Assembly: GCF_026210795.1 (NCBI RefSeq) | Contig: NC_089439.1 | Coordinates: 4,030,001-4,094,000, forward strand | From: Rhizophagus irregularis | Taxonomy: Eukaryota; Glomeromycota; Glomeromycetes; Glomerales; Glomeraceae | DNA length: 64,000 nucleotides | Direction: 5' to 3' | Notes under the pieces: model-generated | What the model was told of the DNA's origin: nothing | Seen by the model: the letters and a program-made list of their open reading frames with translations, nothing else | The model's database searches: none | Shown here: piece after piece, positions 48,086 to 60,640 of the stretch | Layout: each line of letters starts with the position of its first letter | Numbering within the stretch: position 1 is the stretch's first letter | Made by a program: the position numbers and the translations under genes

Positions 48086-48142
48086 TAACGATTATAACGA
48101 TTATAACGATTATAACGATTATAACGATTGTAACGATTATAA
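48086..48142. repeat. TAACGATTA minisatellite, six copies
   Basis: Six units of TAACGATTA with one variant (TAACGATTG). Confidence 0.9.
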
Positions 48143-48335
48143 TTAATCGTAATACCCACTATACTCACAAATCACAATAACAGGTATTATAATAATCTAT
48201 GCTGAATCGCTAATAAATCTATGTTCACATATTATAATAATCTATCATTCTATTCTCGATCATATTATAATGATGTATGCTCTCCCCGATATACTCGTTA
48301 TCTATATGCTCTCCGCTCGTAATATACTCACAACT

Positions 48336-49241
48336 TTAGAAAAACCTTTCTAATAATTCATGATCCATCCAAACATTATCACGTTTTTCCACCAAAACAT
48401 TTGAATATTTATTTGTTAAAGTATCTAAATCACTACAAATTTTATCAAATTTTGTTAAAACTTTATTTTTTAAATAATTTTTAGTGACTAAAAAATCATA
48501 ATTTTGATTTGGAAAAGAATTTCCTAAAAGTTCAAAAAATTCCACATCTATATTATTTTCTTCATGATATTGTAATTTAAGTTTTCTTAAAGATGATAAA
48601 TGATTTGGAGAGAATAATTCAGCTACACCAAAAGCAGATATTTTCCAACATTCAGTTAAATCTAATTCGATCAAAGAAGATAAAAAATTATTATTACTCG
48701 AATTCGATAAAGTTGAAACGATTAATAATAAGAATTGGTCCGATATATTTGCGGCGCATATAGAAAGTTGTTTTACATTTAATAAATTTGATAAACATGG
48801 GTTCAAGAGTTTATCATTAAGTGGAGTAGCTCCTGACTCAAAAGTACGAGGACCCCACAAAGTGAATTTTTCCAAAGTTTTTGAATGTTTTCTAGTTAAT
48901 TCAGAAAGAAAATCTTCATCCAAATTATGACATTTTAATAAAGCAATATGATTTAGATCATTTGTATGTTGAAGTAACACCAATTTATCGTAAGAAGAAA
49001 TAATAATTGAAAATAATATTAATTCTTTACAATTCGAAGAATGTTTTTGAAATAAATTGTATTTAAGAAAATGTGACCAAATGGGAGATGTATTTATACT
49101 AATCCGACGATAAAGAAGTGCAAGGGCGTATTTTGACCAAGTTTTACATACAGTTGATGCGACTGATAACTGGGGATTTGTCAAATGACCAAATATCGCA
49201 ATAAAAGTTTCTTCGGACAACGAGATAGCGTCCAAGACCAT
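48336..49241 (-). CDS. F-box protein, possibly with leucine-rich repeats
   Basis: Single exon, 301 residues. The first ATG is at 49,241. An F-box sits at the N-terminus (ISLSEETFIAIFGHLTNPQL, then ASTVCKTWSKYALALLYRRI), the part that binds Skp1 in SCF ubiquitin ligases. Downstream, LNHIALLKCHNLDEDFLSEL, VKQLSICAANISDQFLLLIV and SSLIELDLTECWKISAFGV have the periodicity of LRRs that would bind a substrate. The C-terminus is charged and may be a coiled coil. The substrate is unknown. F-box families are expanded in mycorrhizal fungi. Frame is intact, so it is probably functional. Confidence 0.8.
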   Translation of the reverse strand: MVLDAISLSEETFIAIFGHLTNPQLSVASTVCKTWSKYALALLYRRISINTSPIWSHFLKYNLFQKHSSNCKELILFSIIISSYDKLVLLQHTNDLNHIALLKCHNLDEDFLSELTRKHSKTLEKFTLWGPRTFESGATPLNDKLLNPCLSNLLNVKQLSICAANISDQFLLLIVSTLSNSSNNNFLSSLIELDLTECWKISAFGVAELFSPNHLSSLRKLKLQYHEENNIDVEFFELLGNSFPNQNYDFLVTKNYLKNKVLTKFDKICSDLDTLTNKYSNVLVEKRDNVWMDHELLERFF

Positions 49242-51789
49242 AACTAGTAAGTAAGTAAAAAAAAAAATCAAAATGTGGGTTTTTTTTTTTTTTGTGGAAA
49301 AAAAAATAGATAAAAAATTTTTTTATTTTTTATTTTATTGGTCAGGTCGGGTACAAAAAAAAAATTTCCCTTTGACGAAACGAAAAATGAAAAAAAAACG
49401 TACAAAATAAAAATTTTTTTTATTGTGTGAAAAAAAAATAAGGATAAAAGGAAAAAAAAAACGGACAATGGATTTTATTGAAGTTATTGTTTTTTTTTTC
49501 TAGGGAAAATTGGTGTTGAAATAGAAAAAATGGAAGTAATTAAGCTCCAATAATATAATGATTTTCGGATTTCAATTTTTTTCCGTACAATAAAAAAAAA
49601 AAATTAGAGTAAAAAAATATATATCAGAGACTTAAAATACTTATTTATTGTTATTATTGTTATTATTGTTTTTATTGATAATAAAGTTTGATATAACTGA
49701 TAGATAATTAATCAAGTAATAAAAATAAAAAAAAAAAAAAATAATAATAAAATAAAAAAAAAATTTTTTTAGGTGAATGTAAATCTAGGTTAAAAATGTA
49801 ACCTATCGAGTTTACCTTAAATGATATCATAAACGGAATTAAATTTATTGGTTTCTTTCATTTTAAACGATAAACTGCCTTGTAACACAATTAAAATATT
49901 TTTCTTTTGAAAAAAAAAAAATGTTTGTTTTAAAATTATTTATTTATAAAGTGTAATGCGTGAATACGTAATTAATAACAATCAAACGCGCGAATTACTG
50001 TAATAAAAGATTACAAGTTACACATTGATGTCATTGTACTTTTTAAAATAGTAAAAGAAATAATAATTTTGATATTGCATTTTTTTTTTGTGTGTTGCAT
50101 TTTACATATAAACTGCAAAAAAAAAGGTGCAAAGTAAATAATTTGTATGTAATCGTTTTACATCTTTCATTGTAGATCTTGTTTAATGGGGTGATATTTT
50201 TTTTTTTTTTTTTTTTTTTAGAATATTCTTTTAATCGATAAATTAGGATGAGCGAGATATCATTTAAATGTGAAGGGGGGAAAAAGAAGAAAGTAAATTT
50301 TTTTTTTAAAAAAAAAAAAAGAAAAAAAAAAAAAAAGAACTTTATTTTCATCAAAATATATATTCTTTATTAACCTAATAAGTAACAAGTAATAATATAA
50401 TAATAATAATTAAAAAAAAAATGCGCGAGCATTTTTCACGGAGATTTGTTACATTTATCCCTGCCTAAAAACAGCCAATCTAATATTAATAATAAAACAC
50501 GATCAATCATCACCGATATCGACACAAGTAGTAATTTCACACTTTGTTCGAATAAATTCGGTCTAATACAAAAATAGTCGGTCATATATGTATAATAAAT
50601 ATATATTTTTTGATATGTACAATATTTATATTTATAAAAAAATGTATATACATTTTATTTATTTTATTGTGTTCCAAAAAAAAATAAAATAATGAATTAA
50701 ATGAATATATACTTGATTTTGTTTTACAATTTTTTCCTTTTTTCTTCTTTTTTTTTTCTTTTAAAGAAAATGTTAAACGCGGATCGTACGCCCAGCGTGA
50801 ATAAATTTACTGCGCGAAAAACCACAATTTTTTTTTTGTAGATCCTTTGTTCATTATTGTAAATCATTCATATGTGTAACTTAACACTACACTAAACACG
50901 CACGAAATATGAAATACACGATTACCAAAAAAAAATTTGCAAAAAATTTTTTTTTTCTATTCGGCAATAACTTAACTTGGAAAGTTGGCTAAAAAGTGAA
51001 AGTAGGGGTGTGGATTATGTGGTAAGCAAGTAACTCCACGCATAATAAATTATTGGATAGGATTTTATTGAACTAAAAAATGGGGAGATACACGTTCCAA
51101 TATGTAATAAAATTGGGAAATAAAGAATTGGGGAATAAAAAAGATTCATTGGAAGCCTATAAAGTCAATCTCAATAGCCTTATTTCTTAATATAGCCTTT
51201 CTTCACATGCCGCAGTTTATCAATTGCGTCATCGATAGATTATCACGAGATTTATGATGTATTCGATCATCTTTACCAAATTTTATGAATTGTGAAACAG
51301 AGCGGCCCAGAAGAATGGCTTAGAAGGCCTAAATCATAATCAGATTACATAAAAATAAAATATAAAAAAATATGTTAATATGTATCTCACGCGAAAAGGG
51401 ATCGTACGCGTTTCGTACCCGATTAATGATACAAATCATTTCACGTGATACACAATTTTCAAGTTTTTTCAGTTCGGTTTACTTGTTATGGTTGATCAAT
51501 TTTCGCCCATCACATATTTATTTTGGTTGTCAGGTAGATTTGTTTATTAAAATGATGTCAGAAATCCCATCTTGATAATGTGTTACAATAAACAGAACGC
51601 AATAAATAAATTACTTTCCAATTGATGTATGTAGTTTATCCGTCAGAAAGATCTAGTCTAGTCTTTGTTTCTCTTTTCTTTTTTTTTTTTTTAGGAAAAA
51701 AAAAAAGAAAAAAAAAAATCAAAAATTTTTTCTTTTTTATTCAACATCTAAAATAGAAGGAATTCATTGATTTCAATAGCGTTATTTTT

Positions 51790-51823
<34 letters not shown>

Positions 51824-52590
51824 ATAATCTAAAAAACGTGGTGAAAATGAAATTGCATAAATGGTAAATAAAAAGTAAATTTTATTTATTTAGATATTTG
51901 ATAACGATATCTTTTTTCACAAAATTTTTGTAACTCATAAACAACGTAAACAATAAATAAATTATTGAGCGGATAAATTTACGGAAATAAAAATATATAT
52001 ATATGAAATGATGCAATAGTAGGTCGGAATAGCCGTAATTAGAATAAAATATGATTGTTAACCGAATTTTTAATGGAAATAAATGAAAGTAAAATGTAAA
52101 TAATTTTAAAATCTAAGAAATCTAAGGGAAATAATAATCAATTGATCATCTAAGAATATAAAAAGTTAGAATCTTTTTTTTAAGGTAATGATTTATAGAT
52201 ACCCATTTTTTCATTTATAAATCGAAAAAAAAATTTTTTTTTCTTTCTTTTTTTTTTTTGTGGACAGCGATTTCTTTAGAATTCGGAAAAAGAAAAAAAA
52301 GAAAAAAAGAAAATTTTTCAAAAAAAAGAATTTATCGATAAGGTAAAAATATATATTAATGAAATATATAATATCAGGTTTATGATGATAAAAAAAAAAA
52401 GAAATTACCAAAAATGGATATGAATATAAAAGATAATGATTATATATCCACTAAAGACTGAAAAACCTTAATAATCGTTTTTTTAAAGTTCTTCTTAAAT
52501 ATGATCTAGATTTTCATTATTTATATTTTGTTTTACGTAAAAAAAATTTACAGGTATCATCATTACACCAAAGATTTTAAATTAATTAAC

Positions 52591-52812
52591 ATGGGCAATT
52601 CGTAAGTTAATAATTTCTTTCGTGTTACATATTCCTTTTATTCCTTTTATTCCTTCCGAACACATCCCCATCCCCATCCCTATTCGTTATTTTAACTAAT
52701 CATTTATCTTCTCCCCCCCTTACACTTTTTTTTTTTTAGATTAAATAAAAGATCAAATACTCTGTGTAGAATGAGGGACGTATTAATAAACAAAACGCCC
52801 TTTTTTCGATAG
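52591..52812 (+). other. Second orphan spliced mini-ORF candidate
   Basis: ATGGGCAATTC then a GTAAGT donor (52,602), an intron-like stretch ending in a C/T tract and TTTAG, then an exon from 52,740 that stays open to a stop at 52,812. The 27-residue product begins MGNSLNKRSNTLCRMRD. The MGNS start fits an N-myristoylation signal, typical of signalling proteins, but nothing longer follows in frame. It could be a small peptide gene, the 5' end of a lost gene, or chance. Confidence 0.3.
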
Positions 52813-53412
52813 TCATTAATTAATTGGATGATATTGGATGATAACAATCTCCTTTTGAAAAACCTGTTTTTCAGGTTATTTTATTTGTTCATACCTAGTA
52901 AACAGGCGACATATTTTATGACTTTTTTTACGCTCCCCAAAATAAGTCTAAAAAAAAAAGTCCTAAAATAAAATTATATATAAAAAAATGTGCAAAAATA
53001 AAAAAAAAAAAATTTTTTACATTATTATTATTTTAAAGAAAAAAAAAATTCAATGAATTGAGAGTTTATGTATAAAAAAATATTTTATTCGCCGGATATA
53101 CTAAACAACCATAAAGATAAGGTATAATTGCTGATCCATGTTCAAATTAAGTTCATTATATAAGGATTATTAATTATGTCGATAGGAATAATTCACATGA
53201 TTTCTATCAATGCAACTCCCCTTTACGTAGTCGTGCATTTTTCTACTGACTTGTTGTATTACTTTTTTTTTTCAATGAATTAACTAGTAGTACAATAATT
53301 TACGAGATCGGATTATGAACGACATTACTCCGATATATTAAAAAATGTAATACCCATAAGAGGAAAGTTCCATCGGAAATATACGTTATGAATGTTGTCC
53401 GTTGAATGAATT

Positions 53413-53430
53413 AAGCCACCAGGGTGGCTT
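53413..53430. repeat. Perfect 8-bp inverted repeat with 2-nt spacer
   Basis: AAGCCACC-AG-GGTGGCTT followed by TTTT, a GC-rich island in AT-rich DNA. A stem-loop is likely; a function is not inferable. Confidence 0.7.
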
Positions 53431-53837
53431 TTTCAGCATATATGTAATATTTACAAAATAGTAAAAAACACGACATATTTTGACATACAATTAATTTTAT
53501 TATGAATTCGTTTATTACGTTTCACTTACTAACAAATTACTAAGCAAAAGAGTTATTGAACCTATTTTTCGATCGATCCATACTAAATTTAGTGTTGATG
53601 GTCTTATTATTGTTATGTTGACCTACGTCCTACAATATCTGTTGTATTACATATATGTTTTATTGAACATTTTTTTAGTAGTTCATTAAATCAATAAATC
53701 AATTTGTTCTTTACTACTGTAGTGAATAATTTATTAATTAATTAATTAGAAGAATTTTAGATTAATAAAATTAATAAAATTTTTTTTTGTAGATTTTTTT
53801 TAATAAGAATTTTTTTTTTTAATTAAAATTTAATTAA

Positions 53838-53912
53838 ATAAATAATAATAATGAATAATAATGAATAATAATAATAATAATAATAATAATAGTAATAATA
53901 ATAATAATAATT
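53838..53912. repeat. AAT trinucleotide microsatellite
   Basis: More than 20 AAT units with a few interruptions (ATGAAT, AGT). Confidence 0.9.
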
Positions 53913-54559
53913 TTTACATAATTTTTTTTTTTTGGTAATGTACTGCTACTTTTGTAAGGGATTCTCGGGTTTATGATGATCATTTAAATCTGGAAATTTG
54001 GCCTAAATTATTATTATAAAATTTATAAAATTTTTACTAATATGGTTAACACACGTTTAGCCCATCATCTACATCATCTAGCTGTGAAAAAAAAAAAATC
54101 AAACGAAAAAAAAAAAACTGATCGTTTAAAAAGTTAATCAAAAACATTTTTATTTTTCTACACAGCTATATTTCGCAGTTAATGTTTTTGTTTTTTTTTT
54201 TATGACGGTTCTTTTACACAGCCCATGTTTTTCATTTAAGCCATGTTAACGTGTCATAAAAATAATTTTTCTTTATGAATACGTCACATATAAAAATATC
54301 TATATAAACAACATGTAACCCTCATGTAACCCGGAATTTTTAAATGACTTCTCTTTTCTATACTTTCCTTTGAAATTTCTATATTGTTCTATTGTCTAAA
54401 CCTGATAAAGTGACGCGTCCATTATATGATATCACGTAAACAATTTTTATTATCTTAAATGGTTCGAACGTTTATTCTCAAAAACTCTGAATTTTTTAAT
54501 TCTTAATGATTTCCTTAAAGTAATACTTGATGATAATAACACCTGGTATTAGATGTCTT

Positions 54560-55150
54560 CGTACACTGTTAATCAAAGTGTATCCAAATCACCCTCAAAA
54601 GTACGTTGGATGGGATTGACGAGATATGCTTATAATGCAATTGTTTGCTGGAGTAGATAGATCGATTCTCCCTTATCTTAATTTGGAGAAAACACGGTTA
54701 TATTATGTATATGACTGAGATATTTGCAGTTATGAATTAAATACCGGAGACAAAGAGCAAATGTTATCGGACACGAATTACCAGTCAATGACATTTAAAT
54801 CATGTGGGTAACAACGAAGTCTACACCATCCGCAACCGATGGTCTTGTGATTGGACGCTATGTGAAGCTCTAGCGAAATACGCTAATGCACACAAAGACG
54901 ATTGGGATTTAATACTTATCGTCCGTCTTGTTTGCATATAGGATGAAATGTTATAATACTATACGACTCGACATGGGTTTATCACTATTTATTTTGCGAC
55001 TTTACAATAAAGTTCCCCAATTAGAGTAGGCCAGTTGCGATATTAGAATTATTAGCAATAATACCTCGCTCAAACATTTTCAGCAAATATTTGATTATGC
55101 CCAGCAAGAATATGAAGTCACTGAGAAATTTAATAAAGTTCATTCATGAA
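54560..55150 (+). pseudogene. Decayed LTR-retrotransposon integrase fragment
   Basis: Shifting frames encode recognisable integrase pieces: TDGLVIGRYVKL, then CEALAKYANAHKDDWDLIL, then SVLFAYRMKCYNT, and HHPQPMVL in a further frame. The order corresponds to the end of the Ty3/gypsy-type integrase core (…HPQTNGxxER…, then the W-x-x-x-L-P-xxxxAYN region). Several stops and frame changes show long decay. No LTRs were found. Confidence 0.65.
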
Positions 55151-57591
55151 ATTCTTATTCTTATGTATTAAAATATGTTAAGCAAACTTTTTCTAAATAA
55201 GCTTTTTCTAAATAAGCTTCCTCTCAAAAACAAGTTTTCTAAAATCATGGCGACAATTTTAATCAAGTTATTCAATAAGTTCAAAAAAAACAACTACAAG
55301 TTGATATTATACATATTTTATAAATACATAACAAAGTGTTACACACTGCAGTCAAATATAACTAGAAAACAACCACAGCAACTGCAGTAATGAATTAAGA
55401 ATTCTAGATCCTTTTATTCTTAGTAATATTTAAATTATGAAATAACTATACAAATTTAAAATACATAAATAACAAAGCAAAGAAACAATATATATTATTA
55501 TACTTAAATTTAATATGGATAGACACTACATTTATGTCAAATACGAAGATTAAAATTAGAAAAAAATTCTGGGAATAACAAATTCCAATGAGTTACCCAA
55601 CAGGGGATGGCGGAATTGATTTAATTAGAGAGAAAATTCGTTGTGCAGTAATTGTCCCCCTATTGTAAAACTAGGTGGACCACAGTATTTTTATGAGTTA
55701 AACAATATTAGAAATCTGAATTAGGATGTTCACTCTTTAACTATGAGATTCTACAAACTCTCTTGAAAGAATTTACCTTTTGATCCAATTAAGTGGGCAA
55801 TCATTTAAAGAGTTTACTAAAGTAACTTTTATCCAGGATGTTAACAAAAAAAAAATAAATTGAAGAATTCAAAAAGTGTATGCAGGGGAACGCAAGCATT
55901 CATTTTGAACTCCAATATTTCAATCCTTTTATATTGCTTATTAAAATCAATGAGTTTAAAATGAGATGTCATTTATTAATTCTGCAATGTTTTTCTTCAG
56001 GAGTAGCCAAAAATTTACAGTTGCCATGCTATATTTTTGACATGAAAATAATATAATTCAAGAATTTATTTCTATTCATCAACCAGAGTTAGAAATTTTC
56101 ACTGTATTAGCAAGTTTCATAGTATTACTGAAAATTAGAAATAATATAAAAGTGTTGAATTCTTTTAGGACCTCATAAGTTCTAGTAAAAGGAATGTTAG
56201 TAATAACATTAGTAACATTCAATAGAAATAAGAACAGTTTTATAAATTGACAGACAACAAAGAGATTTTGAGATATGTCATCGAGCTATTAAGCAACCCA
56301 CAAATGGCAGTATCCGACAACTCCAAAACAACAAAGAAATTTTAAAAAATAAAAAGAAATAACAGTGATTAATAGGAAGCAGCAACAATTACTATTAATA
56401 AACAGAATATTATAACAAAACAAATATGACCTTATATAATTCTTGAACTATTAGCTACAGTGACAAATTAAGAGTTAAGAGAATGGACGCTCACTTAATG
56501 CAGACCAAGTTTTCCACAGATGAAGAAGTGGGTAACAATATATTGCGTTGCCTAAAAAGTGAACACTGATCACAATTTTTGAAATTATAGTTTATAATTA
56601 TTTGTAGAAATTATGGCAAAATAATGGCATACAATTATGTTCTGGAAATATATACAACAAAAGAACATTTCTTGAACTTAAAGGCTTATTTCATAGATTT
56701 TATTAATACTTATGTTAATTAATAATTTCAATATTTTATAAGTGTTTTTCTTTTTACTATTCTAATCACCTGTCCAAATTGAGAATTACTCAGAGAAATG
56801 ACAAAAGTATCTCTCAAGATAAGAAACAAGAAGAAATATGTCAGTATAAGTTATCTTCTGAACCGACCTTTACCATTCATTCAAAGAATGGATTTTCAGG
56901 CTGTGGCAGCACCAAACGCTTCACCTGACTTTCTAGAGAAATTTCCTACCAATTGTTCTATGATTGACACAGTTAACAACCTCTTTCTAGAAAAATATCC
57001 ATCATATAGTGGTCATAAGACTAGTGTAATCCATCAATAAAAGTCTTCAATTTTATTCCTTCAAAATATTTTCCTATGCAGGACAATAAAGCTAGGAAAA
57101 ATAAAGGATTTTGTCAAGCCTTCAATGGATGTCAAGTAAAGTCATATATACTTATTTTAATATGCAACAACACAAGAACAAGCAGTAGCTTTTCAATCAT
57201 ATCCTCTAATTTATGGAAGTTTTAATATTGTTATAGTTATATACAGCAATATAAAGAAGTATTAATTTGGATAGATTCAGAACAAAAAAGATGGTAAACT
57301 CACTTGGAAGGAACAAAAAAAAGATTGTTATTATTTTCATCATTTTATAAGTTGGTTAATAAAAGTATAACAATTTAAACAGTAACCTATTAGTGATATT
57401 AGTAAGGCATAGTTGATCATCAGGATATTTTTATTAGCTATGATTTAGGATTGCCAAGTAGTGTCATAATGAAAGTGAAAAAATTATAATTGAAAATGAA
57501 TTATATTATACTGGCCTGTAAGTGATTGGATTCATAGAGGCTCAATTTATATTTACAAGGTTATTTAGCTGAATACATGTTGGAAAACTAG
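55151..57591. other. Repeat-derived region, nothing identified
   Basis: No supported gene. Composition differs from the left half of the window in having fewer long homopolymers. The ORFs at 55,175-55,390 and 56,798-57,040 are not recognisable. Confidence 0.4.
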
Positions 57592-57650
57592 TTGTGGTAT
57601 GGAATTTTATCAACATATGATGAGCACTGGTTCATTAAGAGGAATCACCA
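57592..57650 (+). pseudogene. Short kinase/Crinkler-like domain fragment
   Basis: A clean frame reads LWYGILSTYDEHWFIKRNH. The YGxLSTYxxxWFxxR pattern occurs in protein-kinase-like domains common in large fungal families, including Crinkler-associated kinases. Flanking frames are broken by stops, so this is a remnant. Confidence 0.35.
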
Positions 57651-57838
57651 TATCTAAAAAGGATAGAAATGATTGGATGCTTCATTCTATTATTAATATT
57701 TAATGATTGTCAAGATATGGGATCCGTTTAAAATAGACTTATTTGCAAACAGAAACTTTCTAACTCATTTATGGAAGTAACATCTTTCAATAATAAAATT
57801 TATATTCACTTATCAATACATTAATGACATTATAGTTA

Positions 57839-58045
57839 GTGCTGAAGTTTCAAACAAAACATTTAGGCAAAACAATTTATAGGAATGAAGATGAAGGGGA
57901 AGACGAAATTTTGTATGGTTACCCTATTTTGATAATCAAATATAATGTTGCAGGCTTAAATGCTAGAAACATCACATCTGCTATAGTTGCTCAAGGTATG
58001 TCTGTAAATTTTAATAACACTTTGAAACTTCATTATATCTTATGA
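57839..58045 (+). pseudogene. Fragment faintly like a LINE endonuclease start
   Basis: A 68-codon open frame with YPILIIKYNVAGLNARNITS. The NVAGLNxxxxxxxI word resembles the first strand of apurinic-type endonucleases of non-LTR retrotransposons. Evidence is thin. Confidence 0.25.
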
Positions 58046-58059
58046 ATTTTCAAAAAATC

Positions 58060-58170
58060 TAGGCAAAGAGAGGTTAAATTTCCATTATTAAAACATGCTA
58101 TGAGTCTATGGATAGAAAATATAACAATAGGGGATATCACTTTAACTGAGAATCACAGTTGCATGCATTA
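58060..58170 (+). pseudogene. CENP-B/Tc5-type transposase DNA-binding domain fragment
   Basis: Frame reads QREVKFPLLKHAMSLWIENI then TIGDITLTE before a stop. This matches the CENP-B N-terminal HTH pattern (E-x-A-L-x-x-W-V followed by the I-T/S-G region) of pogo/Tc5 transposases. Only this piece remains. Confidence 0.55.
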
Positions 58171-59848
58171 TTAATTCCATGTGGAGATTTTAGTTTTAGA
58201 ATTTTAAGTTTCAATACCCATTAAAATGAAAATTTTAAAATTACAAAACCTAATTCATCATGATATAGTAAATATTGGATTACCAATTTCAAAAAAAATC
58301 AAAAAATTCTAAAATCAACTAATTCCAAAGGGAAAGAAAAACTATTCATTAGTAAAGAACTATATAATGAAATTAAGATGGTGCTGTTAAATCTACATGA
58401 CACTTTATACTTCATAATGTCTTTTTGCAGTCGAAAAAGGTGATGTCCAAAAATTGGTGCAAAAATACTTTTATAAATTTACCGGGTGACCCAAGCACAA
58501 CATTTAGTCGGGTGGCTCCAGTGCGCAGTTCCTGGCCTTAGCTTATTTGTTTTTAATACCTCTTCTCAGGCTATACATTACTGATTATTTTAGTATATGT
58601 TTTTATTTTCTTCCTCAATAACATTTGATTTGGAGATCTACACCTTCTCTTTATTTATATTGTCTTTTAATCCCTCTTTTATAATTATTTTATTACTTGC
58701 TAATACTATCATATCAAAATGTAAGACTATACAAATAAAGAATGAAACAAGAAGATATAAAATATTTTTTAATGATAACAATTACTGAAGAAACAATTTA
58801 AAAGAAATCATACAACAATTATTCAAACTAATACCAAAGCTTATCATATAACCAGAGACATGACCAAAGTTACCATAATCATAGATAATAAAATTATCAA
58901 TAATGTTAATAATATCTATAAGATTATAATTGTAGTATTTTAACTATACAAGAAAATACTCATCCAAATACAACCATTGCCTCACCAATAAACACATTCA
59001 ATAGAATTCTTTTTATAACAAATTATTTCTTCAACTTTAATTATTTTTTAAAAGTTATTAAATAATTAAAGATATATTGTATTTTAATAAAGGAATTTTA
59101 AAATGGAATATAGATTTATCACAATCACAAAAGAAGTATTATTAATTTATAGAATTTTATAGAATTGTTATTATTCAGATATTCTCAAACTGTTAATTCA
59201 AGAAAAGTATAAGTAACTCAAAATGGTTTTTGATTTATAACAGAAAAAATAATCAATATCAATAATTTCAACATGATTAATATTAAAAAGATGAAAAAGC
59301 GAGATATTTTATTGATAATAGATATAATACAATCATTTGAAAGAAAATAATTAATGACAATTTCATTGATTTAACTGATAAACATTGATTAATTAAAATT
59401 TTTCCATAGAAGTATGGCTACACTAGGAGCCATAATAAGTGATATAGAAGTTGTGCAAATATTATAGCATTTAAAGTTATTTGTGACCATTGCTATTTTG
59501 CACAAATAAATCATGAAAACTTCTTTTAGGGTACCATGAATTTTAGACATCAATTTTTAAATATGGATTGCTGGATACAAATTCAATGATGAACAACAAG
59601 GATATTTAAATTGATAATGTTTAACAAGAATATCTAAATTGATGATGAATAACAAGGATAACTCAATTGATGATGAACAACAGGTTAAGAATATCTGAAT
59701 GTTTTATCTGCAGTTTGCATTTCTCCACTCCTTTGGATAATTTATTATTATGATCCATTTTTAACAAAAATTAAAAAAGAAAATCTTATTAATGGAAAAT
59801 CAAATTAAATATTTATGAGAATATATATAATGAAGATAGAGTATTTTC

Positions 59849-59899
59849 CAGGGTCTACCATATATGGATGATACAACATTATTTATAGCTGAAAACTAG
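59849..59899 (+). pseudogene. Reverse transcriptase YxDD fragment
   Basis: Frame reads QGLPYMDDTTLFIAEN then a stop. The YMDDTTLFIA core is the reverse transcriptase catalytic motif, with DDTTL favouring a non-LTR element. The surrounding sequence is decayed. Confidence 0.55.
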
Positions 59900-59934
59900 T
59901 ACTAAGTGAAAGGAGAGGAGATAGAATATCAGGT

Positions 59935-60150
59935 TAAATTTTTAAAAGGCATGATATTTCCAAAATTTAACAAAACTATGGAGAGAAATTAATGATGGAC
60001 TTCTCTAAATCTAATATTTTCGTAAGACTGTTTTACAATACATAACCAAATATATGTCAGCAAATTGGAAATTTGTTCTACTGCTAGTTTAATTCATTCA
60101 TTGTTAATTAAATTTTCTATAGAAAATAGATTACATTAGGAACTATAAGT
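59935..60150 (+). repeat. Diverged repeat family, copy at 59,935-60,150
   Basis: Contains TATGGAGAGAAATTAATGAT then GGACTTCTCTAAATCTAATA, and further on TTGTTAATTAAATTTTCTAT. The first block recurs at 62,350-62,400 and the last near 59,390-59,420 and 62,905-62,930 with changes. Confidence 0.65.
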
Positions 60151-60162
60151 GGAATACAATTA

Positions 60163-60262
60163 TATTTCTTATATTTTTTATTGAAATGGAATATACATTT
60201 CTTATATTTTTTTATTGAAGTGAATACATATTTCTTATATTTTTTTATTGAAATGGAATATA
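60163..60262. repeat. 33-34-bp tandem repeat, three copies
   Basis: Units begin ATTTCTTATATTTTTT at 60,163, 60,197 and 60,230, each followed by ATTGAARTGGAATA-like sequence. A related ATTGAAATGGAATATATATT recurs at about 62,099-62,118. Confidence 0.85.
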
Positions 60263-60640
60263 TTTTTTCTTTTGATATGATTCTATATTTATTCTCTTGC
60301 ATTATTATTATTATTATTATTATTTTTTATTTTTGAATAATGAAATAATCCCTTTTTTACAATTCCTATTCCTATTTTCTCTATGCTTACTGAATAAATA
60401 ATCCATTTATTCATCCATTTTTTATTTCTTTTTCACAAAAATTGACTTGCTTTTCCATCATCATCACTATCCAAAAAATGAAAATTAGATAATATTGGAA
60501 ATACTATACACTTCTTTCTATAGACTCTTCACTAGATATAGTTAAGGTTCTGGAGTTAGCTATGCATCAATGCATCCACTTCAACATGAATGTGCAAAAA
60601 CTTTAAGCATTTATTTGATTCAAAATATGCTGTTAATGTA

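Larger units (their letters stand above)
46599..48335. other. Low-complexity intergenic region with minisatellites
   Basis: 1.7 kb with poly-A/T, an ATAAA-rich block near 46,645-46,690, and three tandem repeats listed separately. Minus-strand open frames at 47,690-47,954 are created by the 42-bp repeat and are not genes. Confidence 0.6.
49242..54539. other. Gene-poor, homopolymer-rich region
   Basis: Five kilobases without a supported gene, full of long poly-A/T tracts, including a T run of over 30 near 51,799-51,832. Apparent ORFs at 50,043-50,354 and 52,211-52,411 are poly-Lys/Phe artefacts of such tracts. It includes the mini-ORF at 52,591-52,812, the AAT microsatellite and a perfect hairpin at 53,413-53,430. 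Confidence 0.55.

Noticed and set aside
50043-50354. Lys/Phe-rich 103-codon frame
   Set aside because: Created by long poly-A and poly-T tracts, with no start context or homology.
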